A DNA stretch of 64,000 nucleotides. It comes from Haemonchus contortus. Taxonomy: Eukaryota; Nematoda; Chromadorea; Rhabditida; Trichostrongylidae. The notes under the pieces were generated by a model that was not told the origin of the DNA, did not search any database, and worked only from the letters and a program-made list of their open reading frames with translations. The stretch is taken from the NCBI GenBank assembly GCA_000469685.2, contig LS997565.1:42492666-42556665 (forward strand). Direction: 5' to 3'. Both the position numbers and the translations under genes were made by a program. Shown piece by piece: positions 44,708 to 56,700 of the stretch; the first letter of the stretch is position 1; each line of letters opens with the position of its first letter.

Positions 44708-47700
44708 ACTCCAACAGACCTGAAGAAATGTTTTTGTTAGTTTACTCATTACATATCAAGCATGAGTACTTCCCTGCAGCAACAGAAGCAAAACACAGCA
44801 AGAACTACACAATTGCAAATAACGGATGCATAATTAAGATTAAAATGCGCTGAAGCTTCTTCAGAGCATTCATAAAGATGGGCTTTGAGGCTGAGTTATC
44901 AGCGTTTTGAGGAGAAGGATGTCCGGATTTCGATCATTCGATAGCCAGAAAAAACTTTTAAGCGAGTCATACCAAAAATTCAATGAAACCATATCGAGTT
45001 GGGCTGATGGGCTATGGTTTATTAGTGGTTGGCTTGTATCCATTGGTGCACGGTTGCGTAGGAATCCTTAGTCAATTAAATCTTGTGTGGGAGGCTATTC
45101 TAAATTTACGACTAGCCTCCGACTCTAAGAAAGAAGCTCAGGGCTGATTAGTCCCGTTGGTACAACCAGCTATAATAGAAGCTGTGAAGGCAATGTCAGA
45201 ACCAAGAGGTTTTGTGTGCTCTCATTAGAGGGAAAATTCAAAATGACTATTAATGCTTGCTTTAGCGAACTATGATCTCCGCTGATAAATCATCACGGTT
45301 GGTTCAGTTGGAAAGAAAATTTTTGTGAGAATGATTAACTTTCCCACAACTAAGGGCTATTGCTCTTGCAGAAATAGAGACATGAGAAGAGAGAGAAGGG
45401 TGAATGGCAGTGGAACCATAGCCTTTTTCTTTGAAATGTTATAAGATACAAGAAATCTTAAGCAGTTGTTGAGGTTCACAGAGCAAGAAGTTTCTCTTTG
45501 AGAGCTTTATGTAAACTACGTAGAATAATTGCGCAATCGCCACGTAGTAAACTAGGAGGTCAGGTGGAAAAGATTCTATGGCAGCTATTCATATTCAGCT
45601 GCCTTTCTCAGAGGCTCGTCAGAAAAAGAAACGAAAAACAACACGAACTTTTCAAAATTCACTGGCTGATTTTCTATAGATGAATGATCGCTGATTACTC
45701 CGGCCTGATGTCTCACAATAATCTTCGAAGAATTGTAAAGACCATTCGGTTCTATGAACCGATATAGAGAGTAAAAGTTCCGAAGGATATCAAAAAACAT
45801 AAAGGTAAGAGGGAAAAAAGGGACCAATAGGAAGGGATAAAACGGCACTGACAAATAAAGTTCAATGAGATTTGGAAAAGGCGAAAACTCCTGCCATCTG
45901 TCAAGCCAGTGTAGAAAAGTTTCGAAATCGACAGAGAAATTTTTGAAACTAGTAATTTGGAAGTTATAGAACTTATATTAAGATAATATGAAGCTGGATG
46001 AACAGGTCTAGAGAGCTCGCTCTCGCTTTGCAGTGCATACTATTTATCACCAATGGATAATAAAGAATAAAGAAAAAGTCTTTGGGCGTTCAGTAATTCC
46101 GCCTGAGGAATGCGTCAATGCATTCGACTTCCATTCAAATCGTAATGGCTTATTGAATGCGTAAGTGGCCTACACAATGGTAGCCAGACAATATCTACGA
46201 GTCAGTGCTCTCATTATTAGTTGATAATGGGTGGTAATTCTTGACAATACCATGCATGTAGTGGACTACTAATCGAAAATCATATAAATGTTGTTCATAA
46301 ATTACATAAACTACTTTTCCTCTAATTACTTTCGGTATGTCAGCTGATTTTTATGTAATGGTTCGGTAAACAGTGTTTTGGAATGTCTTCTAAAGGGAAC
46401 AGTGTACATGGCAAATGTGTAGCCGTGTGTATTTTATTCTGTCATGGGTCTGCGTAATTAATGTGAGTACGGTTAACAATGTAGCAATGATCAAGCAAAA
46501 CATATTTATGCCATACTTTTTCCAATGAAAAAACATCATTAGGCAGAAAACGGCAATTTATGGCACTCACGTGCCATCTCTGATTCATGAATTGTCCCAC
46601 TTAAAACTTTCAGTCACAGCGGAGTTATCGGAGAAACACTCTGGAATTGCGACATTTTCTAGAACAAGAACTGCACTGAGGGTGATATATTTATCACATT
46701 TGGATTTGGAGGCGAAAAACCACGCCAGGGCCGAGGACCTTGTTCAAGCTCCAGTGATAGGCAAATGGGAAGAGAGCCAAAAAGGGTAGAGGACAATCGG
46801 TTTGTCAGGATGTCCGTTCATACAGGGCGTCCGTAGTTCCATCAAATAGAAACTTTTTGGGAGATCCCAGAAATTGCAGCATAAGTCCTGACTTCTGCGA
46901 AATTTCCGGCAGATTCTTTCAGCACAAGATAGTAATTGAGGTATCGGACGGTATTCCTATGTGATTGTTAGCTGGGTTTAAGTCAGATTAGGTTAGGAAG
47001 CGTCATTCTCCTTCTTCTGAAACCATGTGGGATTCAAAAAAAACTAAACGAAGCAACACGACCATGACACACCTTGCAAACTCTCTATGAATGAATTGTC
47101 GTTAATTGCATGGGCTGAGTTGTAGCAGGAAACGGGTAAAACGAACTCGGGCAGACAAACAATCCAATTGGATTTGTTTTTATCCCAAGCTATCACCATT
47201 TGTTATCATTTGTTATTTGTTTTGTATTGTTTGTTATGGTAGTAATTTACGGTACAAATTCGAATGTTATCACAAATACGCTCCGCCAGAAGCTGAACGT
47301 TCCTCCTCTACCGGGAATCGAGCAGAAATTTGAGCTTCCCGGTGTTCAACATGCTGTGGAAAAGTTGAGAATCTGTGGTCTAAATCTCGTCAGTTCGGAA
47401 AGAGAGTGGTGCTCGGAGAGCCAAAGGTCGGGTTTGAGTTTCGCCCGATTCTGAAGACTTTGCCTGGGGAAAAAACTTTTCCCGGAACGGAAATACGTTC
47501 CAGTCATGTCCTTCCAATTTTCCCATCAGTCCTTTTTTTTTTCTCAGAAAGAAGTTGAGAAGGTTGCGCTACAAAGAAGTCTGTGAATTTGAATTGTCTT
47601 TCTATACTACTGTAAGCATTCCGCTGCCTTGGTTGATGTTAACTATGTGACTTCTCTTCATAGATTCCAACCACTCTAAAATTAATTATCATTAGTCCCC

Positions 47701-48149
47701 TTCCACCTGTAATTCTTCTCAGGTCGTCACTTCGGCTAACAGTGGGGAAATTGGTCCATAATGAAAATGATGCACTGAAGTTTTGTGATGAGGCTTTTTT
47801 GTCAATCGCGCTTCTTTTCCTTCTCACTCTCGCAGGCGCTTCAGTTTCCTAGACCTTTCTACACCGGACAGGCCGGATTTTCCAGACGATAACAACAATC
47901 TGTAAACAACTGTGGTTTTCTATAAATCATTCACATTGTTCTGTTCTCTGACATAGTTTCTCTTACAATTTGTAATCCTATGGCAAACTGTAAACAAGTT
48001 GTATCTGTCGGCAGTGAGGTGACTAGAGCGATGTTTATATTGGTTGACATACAGGGATCGCTCTTCTTTACAGAATTAATTAGCAACGTCTCTCTATATC
48101 CGAAAATACCTGGAACAGGCTATCTACAAATACTCATCCATTCTGCTAC
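44708..48149. other. Stretch without a supportable gene, upstream of receptor C
   Basis: AT-rich intergenic sequence. A dispersed-repeat copy lies at about 46112-46200. No coding region with splice support or family motif was found. Confidence 0.4.
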
Positions 48150-48355
48150 CTTCTTCATCTTCTTCCTAGCATCAATCCTACGCAGTCGCAAGGTCCACTG
48201 TTCTTGTCAGCCGCCTCTACTTCTTTCTATCCATGGCATCTACTGCCGAAACTTTACCATCAGTGAAGTCCTCACCATCTCGCCATTTGATAACATTTCG
48301 CCAAATCTTCTTTGGGATTCCTCATGGTCGCTTACCCCAAACCCCAGCCTGTGTG
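48150..48355 (-). mobile_element. LINE 3' tail, third copy
   Basis: The 3' end of the same RTE-like LINE as at 9503-10057 lies here on the minus strand, with its A/G-rich tail near 48150-48175 and the KRW-encoding block near 48300. It is cut off on its 5' side exactly where the CTGT microsatellite begins. About 200 bp are left and it is not functional. Confidence 0.7.
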
Positions 48356-48477
48356 CTTGACTGACTGACTGACTATCTGTCTGTCTGTCTGTCTCTGTCT
48401 GTTCTGTCTGTTCTGTCTGTCTGTCTGTCTGTTCTGTCTGTCTGTCTGTCTGTCTGTCTGTTCTGTCTGTCTGTCTG

Positions 48478-48557
<80 letters not shown>

Positions 48558-48563
48558 TCTGTC

Positions 48564-48595
<32 letters not shown>

Positions 48596-48597
48596 GC

Positions 48598-48640
<43 letters not shown>

Positions 48641-48830
48641 GGCCTGTCGGTCTGTCTGTCTGTCTGTTTCTGTCTGTCCTGTCTGTCTGTCCGTCTGTCT
48701 GTCTCTGTGACTGTCTGTCCCTATGCCTGTCTGCCTTCTGTCTATATGTCTGGTTCTGTGACCGTCTGTCTCGGTGTCCGTCTGCCTTCCTGTCTGTCTG
48801 CCTGTCTGTTTGTTTCCAGAGTACAATGAT
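48356..48830. repeat. (CTGT)n microsatellite, about 470 bp
   Basis: The tetranucleotide CTGT (plus strand) is repeated about a hundred times with scattered interruptions that become frequent towards 48660-48830. Long open frames in both directions here (repeats such as QTDRQTDR or VCLSVCLS) are by-products of the repeat and are not genes. Confidence 0.95.
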
Positions 48831-49664
48831 AAACAACGAACAAGGGGCAAACAAATATGGCCGGTAATCACAAGTGATAACCAATGATTAGTGCTGATAG
48901 TATTTACCACTAGAAAAAGTCAAAAAGTAAAATTAAGTGTGTTTGTGACGTCTTCTGCTTCAATGAAGCCCGCTTGCTTCCTGTTGTGATACCTAGCTAA
49001 TTATTTGTAGCCTATTTTGTACAACCCCCTGTTCTTTGTATAAATAGAATCCAATATGCCATTGTAGTTCATTCGTGCTGGTAAACAAGCAATGATAGTA
49101 AACAAGTACAATTGAAAACTTTTTTTATTTTCATTTACAACAAAACAAGTATACATTTGCAGGCTTGAATTTGGTTTGCATTTTCCAGTACGTAACACAG
49201 TATCGACATGAGAGACTATCATTCCTCACTGTCGATAATAAGTCGAATCGCTGAAAAGAACGATTGATCGGAAATTTCCAGTAGAAGTCACTATGCTCAC
49301 GAAAGCTTATCTGTACAATAACGATAAACAATCCCTCAGCAAATAAATGGAAAACGCTACTTCTTCATCGAAGCGGTATCTCCCAGTATGGACCCCATGC
49401 GATTTGGACATCTCCCCTTTCCTCTCCCTCTCCATTCTCTTCTCCCCTCTTGCTTCCGGAAGAGGTGATTCATTCCACACCTACTTCAAATCTCATGAGT
49501 TCCATTGAGGGGAATGAGAGCAATCTAATGAGGAACCACACTCGTCATTTGATGCAGAACAGTCCACGTTATTTTGGGATACCCAGCTACATAGAGCGAA
49601 ATAATGGAAGTTGTGGTGCAGAACAGTACAGCATAACTACATCAACCATAAGGGGTTTTGGACG

Positions 49665-49811
49665 AATGGGTCCACACGTTGAATTCGAACTGTCCACACT
49701 GTCAGCTGACGAGCTGTCACTGGTGTGCTATAGCGTAGGTTGGCTACAGTCAGCCAAAAACTTTGTTCCACCGACAGTCTGGACACATTGTATTCAACGT
49801 ATGGACCCATT
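49665..49811. repeat. Short fold-back, ~41-bp arms
   Basis: Arms at 49665-49705 and 49771-49811 are imperfect inverted copies beginning aatgggtccacacgttgaat. They may be the core of a decayed MITE; outer limits were not found. The overlapping open frames lack motifs. Confidence 0.55.
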
Positions 49812-49983
49812 GTGGATAGTGCAGCCGCTTCGAGGTCTTCGAAATAAAATCTTTCCCGCAGCAGATACATTCTTTGAGCCTATCCAAACCATTTTCCGAC
49901 CTGATGGTGCTATATATAGAAGTTATACATGTAGCTACAGAATCTTCGTAGAAGGATTTCACAGAAACAATTTTTCATTATGA

Positions 49984-51007
49984 ATTGTGTCTATATGTAA
50001 AGGGCATGGAGTAATTGGAAACTACAAAGTTCCCAAAGTAGAAAGGATTTGCCATCAAGGAAGTCTGGCTCCCACATTGAAGTTAGGGGGCGTTCTTCCT
50101 TCAGAGTAACTCGGCGTCGGTAGGTGCTCAGTTGACACAAATGATGAATAATGAATTTCTGATAAAGCATGCGAAATGAGTGAAAATTCATGTTAAGCTA
50201 GAAATGTAGCCCTACGTATTACATTATAAGACGTCCTTCTAGGCATCTGCCTCATCTCCATCTGCCTCAGCTCAGGGGAAACTCAAAATTCGAGCCATGA
50301 TACCTTATGTGTTGTTTTTGTTTTTTATATTTGTTGTCAGGGCAGTACAGCTCTAACAGCTTACCTTGATTGACCATACATCTGTACGTTGATCGATTAT
50401 TGATCGATCTAAAACATCAAGAGTGTGTACAGCAGGATTATTAGGAAAGACTTTCCTAAAGGTAACCTACTTCTCTGAGAGTAGCTTCCAGTCACGAATG
50501 CCACACTGCTCCCCAGATACTTGTCCACTTTCAATGGATGTGGGAACTCAACAATCGACATGTTTCTTGGTCCATATGGGTATCCTCCACCAACCCGCTT
50601 CACTTTTCTTATCTGAATAAATTGGTTACTCCATCTTCATGTTACTATGTCCTCACTATCAGTATAAAATAAAAGCGACGAGAAGGGTCGGCGTGAGTGA
50701 ATTTTAGACTCGAAGTAAGAGCGGATTCAAAAGTATTCGCCCGTTAAAAAAATAAAATAAAAAAATCAAAAGCAAAATAAAAATAGAATAAAAATAAAAA
50801 AATGAAAGTAAAAGAAATCAAGATTAGCCCTTCATTTACATCCTCCCCCATCCTTCTTAGATAATTATTTGAGAGGGCACAGAATGTTATAGAAGAAGCT
50901 CGACTTATCCGAAAGAATGAAGTGAGCAATCGACCCTTTACCCACTGCGCTTTCCCTGGTGACAAAGCTGCTCCATCACCGTAGAGTCCTAATAGAAGAA
51001 CGCTCAC
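49984..51007. other. Stretch without a supportable gene
   Basis: No supported coding region. A short piece at 50727-50746 (tcaaaagtattcgcccgtt) resembles one end of the Tc1-type MITE at 61013 but has no partner. An A-rich tract follows at 50748-50800. Confidence 0.4.
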
Positions 51008-51354
51008 CTCTACCAACTGAACAGCAACGCTTGAACTTCTTATGTCTTCATCACCACGAACAACGATAGCTGGTGAAACGGCTCTTAGAGGAGGAAAATT
51101 CCGAGATGTCCTTCCAATAGGAACAGGAGCCGCATTAGGATAAAAGGCATTCTTCAGCAGCTCTTCAACTGTGGAGTTTCGCTCTCCAGAGATTGTTTGG
51201 CTGTCGATATCTGCGGTGTTGTAGTGGTTTCTCTTGGTTGCACCAATTGTGTGAATCAGCGGAAATGGAACGACCTCTCGTCTGGATAAAGTCGATTTAA
51301 TACCGTAGATGTTACTTAAGCCGTATTGTTGGAATCGTCTTAGCGCATCTTGAC
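51008..51354 (-). CDS. Probable internal exon of an unrecognised gene (115 codons)
   Basis: On the minus strand a stop-free frame of 115 codons is bounded by a good acceptor (ccttcag before 51354) and a strong donor (GAG|gtgagc after 51008). It enters in phase 2. It has no methionine start, so it would be internal. The translation is hydrophilic and non-repetitive, with RRFQQYGLSNIYGIKSTLSR near the start and PAIVVRGDEDIRSSSVAVQL at the end. I do not recognise a domain. Neighbouring exons could not be identified with confidence on either side. The frame remains open past the donor for about 90 codons. It lies between receptors C and D on the same strand but is not part of the receptor family. 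Confidence 0.5.
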
Positions 51355-53739
51355 CTGAAGGATCCTCGATTAATTATATTTCTAATAAAGTCAAGTAAAT
51401 GAAGCTAGCTCGAACCGTTAATAATATTGGTTTTTCGAACCAGTTTATAATAGAAAAGCTATAAAATTTGTAGGCTGTGAGTCTTTAAAGAGGCATCGTA
51501 TTTGGTGAACAACCATCGTGTCTGATCAGTTACGTAGGAGCGACAACGAGTCCATCATGACACAAATGTTATGTTTGTATCGGTATCCCAGAGAAATGAT
51601 GAAAGCATTCAGCCATTCTTGACATGTGGGACTTTGTAAGACTCTTTTTCTTTTTCACCTAAGGGAACAACAGATTTCCTTTGCAATGACAATTTATCGT
51701 AAATCTGTCAATTCCGTCAATAATTGGTCGACTGGGAAATCGGTTCGGATTGCTGAACATTGGGAAACCCATATGGACATCGTATTTCACGCATGAGCAA
51801 ACGTATGACAATCTTGGTACTATATATCAACAGGAGCTATTCTTGAGCTATTATGACGGGTAGTCGCATACCTCTCAAAGTGTAGAGAATATCACTAGAG
51901 CACGAGATCACTTGTAGGAGAGCAGATAGACGAAGCATGGTCATGTTCCATCAGTGTAATCCCGATGGAATCACCCTCCGTAAGAGGAGTCAGGGAGGTC
52001 TAGGGAAGCCGTGATTTTTCAGGATGTCGGTGAACGAAGTGAGTGAGAGTGGCTGAGGTAAGTGAGCGACGTGAGGAGTCATTAGCGAAGTCGGTCAGTT
52101 GTAAGGGGGCGCTCGTACAACCCTCGCCGAATGCAATGTATGCAACAATTAACTCGAAATGACGGATTCTTCTAGCCGTTACTCGGTGAAATCATCGCTG
52201 GTTGACTGAAAGGAGACATTGTTATTGTCCAATTACAGGTAGCCTTTTGGATTGAGCCATGCCCCTGATTTACATCAAAAAACCATGAAAAAGTTTTTTT
52301 TTAAAATCCCTCCCCATGAAAGTTCACGCTCTTATCAGACAACATCCAGAACGATCCCCTTCCTCCATTCAGGTCCCATCTGAGGTCGAAATTTTGCCCA
52401 CAATTCGCCAACCTTGTGAGACGTTCGGCAGATACTTCGCTCACAACCCTATAAAAGAGATTGAAATATGTTATTGTCGAGTTCCCTCAATGACTTCCAG
52501 TTGCACTTGGGGAGAAGGCCACCTCAGTGAACTAGAGCGTGAGTGCCTTGTCCCCGTTCGTCGTAGGAAACAATCTTCTCAAAATTCTATTCGTTCAAAA
52601 GAGAAATTGGCACATTTTTTCTCGCACTGCTCCTACGTACACAAGCTTCATGATTCGGAAGACCTTTGACTTCGACCTTGATCAGGCGGAAATGGTTCCA
52701 TCAGGGAAATCTGTTATGTTGACTGAAGCTCTCCAATCCATAGGTGTTTCTCTGCTGATCTTTTCTTTCCTTTCGAATTGGTAATTACTCATACAGTTTG
52801 AGGGAAAACAGTAGGAACAAGTTTCAATGGTAACCAGATGCGTGAAAAGTCAACCGCTTTGAAATGGGTAGGGACAGGGGTAAGTTGAATTTTCATGCAC
52901 CCACCAATCACTCTCTTTTTCAAGAAGAAGCAGCTGAAATACGGGAACATTGGCAATGATAATTTGAAAGCTTTACAAATCTTTATTGATAAAAAGGAAA
53001 TCGGCAGGTATAACGAGGTAAATGGATGTAAAAAAATGGTCTGCGGCACGAATATCTTATATGTAGGTGGTCACATAAGTCAGGGCTTTACTCCAAGGTG
53101 AAATTTTTTATAAGATCCTATGATCTTTAGCCATATCACAAATATTCGAAAACTACTCGAATGCACTACAGACTAGTCTATATATTTTGCTCCTCTTTAT
53201 ATGGTCAATGTTTAGGTTTAGTTCCAGCCTCGCGAAAGGTTAAGTGGACGAGAGTAAGCCAAACTTGAAACTGTTTAGTTGAAAAGAAAGTATCTACCAA
53301 TGACGCCAATGCGATCCAGATTTCTCCGGAAATTTTCGGGAGCTTTCGTGGGGATATTACACAAGGACGCTACTCCGTTGTGTGTTTATAGTTAGAGGGA
53401 TTTAACGTCCCGTGAATGTGGGACACCGTAACCCCCTACTAGCCCAACACCCACCCAGTAGGCTTCACCCAAGGTACCTTTCCTTTGCGTCGGATGTAAA
53501 GACCATATCTGTGGGTGGAAACCCTATGAAAGCATCCATAAAATCCTGGAGGAAAAATCTGCATTGCTGTGGAACTTGCAGCAGATACTTTTTGCACAAT
53601 CTAATAGTACAAACATACCTTAAGCTCTACTTTCCATACCAAGCAATCAGCCAATTAAAAAGGTTGAAGTAAGCGAATGTAAATTTTGTACTACATCATA
53701 CAATCTTATCCCAAAATTTCAATTTGAGCAGAAATGATA
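51355..53739. other. Stretch without a supportable gene, downstream of receptor D
   Basis: No exon that I can support. The 117-codon plus-strand frame at 52316-52669 has no known motif or splice context. Further exons of the unknown gene at 51008-51354 could lie here. Confidence 0.4.
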
Positions 53740-56700
53740 TTACTTATGTGACATCTTAATAGAAGGGCATAGTGTTCCAAAGATGGGAGAGCTTTTAGCT
53801 GTCGGCTCTGATCGTTTCTGATTCCACTGTTCCATCAAATAATTACTGTAATGTTGTGCTTCATCTTTGACGTTCAAAGCAAGTTTTATACGTTCACGAC
53901 GATTTGAAGCTGTAGACTTCATGGTGTATTCGATCATGGCAGCAACGAAGAATGCAAATAAAGGTAAGACCTGAATTTCAGATGAAAAAGTCGATAAAAT
54001 AACAAAAACCGATCGATGAGATTCTTACTTGAACACCCAATTTAGTTGCTTTCATCAAAGGAACGTGCTGAAACATGGATACATCCAAGTGCAAATCCAA
54101 GAATCTTATCAAAAGAGTGCCGAAAGATTGCGCCACGAACGCGAGAAGTTGAATAAAAGAAAGTTTAGCTATCATTCCAGTTGTTTCAATATTTTCCACA
54201 GTTTGAAAATGCCAAGCAACTACGCCGATAGTCCTGGAAAGACCAGAAAAGTACGCTTTAATCCTGCTTGATCATAAATTTTTGTAGATTGACATCCAAC
54301 CTGCTTTCGCGTTTTTTATTCATAATAATCAGTATAATCATTACAGATGTCGTGGCTATGCTGCATAGTGTATTAAATATCAAAACAGCATCGATTTTGG
54401 TGTTGAGCGGAGTAGGTGAACTCAAAAAACTTAGCCGTGGTTGCGAGAATGTTCCTCCGTAGTACAGATAAAATTCCACTGCCGCTGAGACGATTACCTG
54501 AAATTTTGTGATAGTAAGATGAAGTTGTACTGCATCCCTTGTCCACTTTTCTAGGAAATTTTGCCGATAGTTCCTTTCAGTATATCAGTCAGGGAGAAGG
54601 TGGTGTAGTGACAATGACGCGCTATCACAGATTTCATATCCTAGGAATCGGATCTTTAAGCGAAGTTCGCTTAGGCTAACCAAGCTTTCCACGGGGTTGG
54701 TTTAATTTCGACACCATATGGAAGGATAGAACCATGGATTTGAACATAGGCCCATCACCGGTAAAGGTGTTCTTTTTGAAGGAGTACATTACCTTTGTGA
54801 ATTTTTCGTCCTCACTTCAAAAAAAAAAGATATTTTGAAAAGACGGTCGTCATCAGCATTTTTGCGCTTATCGACCAAATGCAAAGCTCGTAAAAATTCC
54901 CCAAAACGATTTCTGGTAATAATCAATCCATTGGCGACCGCGCCTTTTACATTGTCCTTACATTAACCTTCAATTTCTCTTATAACTGTAGTTGGAAGTG
55001 AATGACTCCTGGACCACGATGCCTCAAATTCTCTAGAAGGTTGTGAACTCAGCTGATACTCGAAAACATAAAAAAATTAAAAGAATACTTGATAAATAAT
55101 ATAAATGCTACAGGAGCACGATATGGTGAAGCCCGTCGGCGGGCCAAGTGGTCGTCAATGGGTTAAACTTGGTGTTCCGACTAGGGCCCACGCTTCATTA
55201 CAAAATATATTTGTTGTAAAATACCTACCGATATTACAATCCCCAACAATGCTGGATATGGTTTGGTGTGTTCATAGGATTTTGCTAATATTGTCGCTAT
55301 AACTCTTTCCACTGCCATTGATGCATCAGTTAGAAGAGCTAGTTCCAGAGAGAATCCATAAGTGATATTCATACACGAATAGAAGAGTACCGATATGAAA
55401 ACATCACAGGGATGAGCAAATGTGATAGATAATAGAAGTTGATAGCTCTGAAAATATTGTATTAAATCAGATTCGAAAAAATGTCAGTTTACTAATGTTG
55501 AACAGAGGGTCGCCCCTCTCGGCAGAATACAGGCAAAAGTGGAAAAAGTATGGGAGGTAACCATGCGCTGCATATATCAAAACTCTATAGTAAATATAAA
55601 GAGATCAAAACGAAATGGAAGGTGCCTGATGTCTTGACTATTGAAAATGACTTTTGCTTTTATTACCTTTAATTTTTGAGAAGAGTAAAAGAGATGACAT
55701 AGTGGCAAGTATCGCACTGTCACACACACGCACACAGAGCGATTGAAATTCGGAGTGGTCTTCAACTTCTCCAGGTTTGTTTGAAGATAGAAAATTGACT
55801 TGTGCATCGGCATGTCATTGTAAAGACTGCATACGCATTCAAAACTCTCACTACAATTTTAAATGGGAGTTGAACGTACGGCGACCTTTCCCAAAAATGC
55901 GATTTATTGTTGTTCAGGAATCTATCCTTTCAATAAGTGGAATTCCAATGAAGAAGGGAGTACGATGGGCAAGCGATGTATAAAATATATAGAAGGCTGT
56001 CATTTTGGCAGTCTCGTGTCCACGTTACTCCTCCGTACGGATTGAAAGTCCTTCTAAGAATGTCCTACCATCAGAATACCCAAGAAAAGCTTTTCTAAGT
56101 TCAACTCCCCCTCCCCATCTTCTACCTCGAAGCTGCTTCACCGCCTTCAGATGAGCTCTTGAAATTTCGTGTGAGAGTAAAAACACCATCTCTCCTCGAA
56201 CCCAAACTTAAAATTTAATTCTGAAATGTCACTCAGCCAGAAATTACCAGTTAAAATATTCGAGGGTTTTATTTGCTCAGATGATGAATGATGAAGTTCC
56301 TAATCCCCCCCCCCCCTCTCCAATAGGAAACTTTTTAAAGCAATTTCACACACCTGACAAATTGCGAAAGTGAGATTGACCGCAATAAAGCTCAAATGCA
56401 GAACCAAAAGTAGAATCTGAAAAGCCACACGTTTATTGGGTATTCTGTATATTTCTTTTTTTGTTCTGATAGAGATTGTGTCTACGTCATAGAGGTTACA
56501 TTAAAATAGGTAGGGAGATCTTGTCTAGGCATAGTTTTTTCGAGGGGAGATCTTGTTTACACGACATTTTTTAGTGGCTTATAAGGGGTCTAGACTCATG
56601 CGATCAGTGTTGCGGAGACCTGGTCTCTGTGGAGACAAAAGTCGTCCCTGGCTCACCCTACCCGGAACGCGATTTCTCCAGTATGGGGATCAGCCTTAAA

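Noticed and set aside
48240..48910. Long open frames on both strands (up to 214 codons) with QTDR or VCLS repeats
   Set aside because: They are produced by the CTGT microsatellite, whose unit has no stop in most frames; not genes.
49450..49983. 177-codon plus-strand open frame
   Set aside because: It runs through both arms of a fold-back repeat and has mirror-image frames on the other strand; repeat by-product.
52316..52669. 117-codon plus-strand open frame
   Set aside because: No recognisable domain and no supporting signals; not called.
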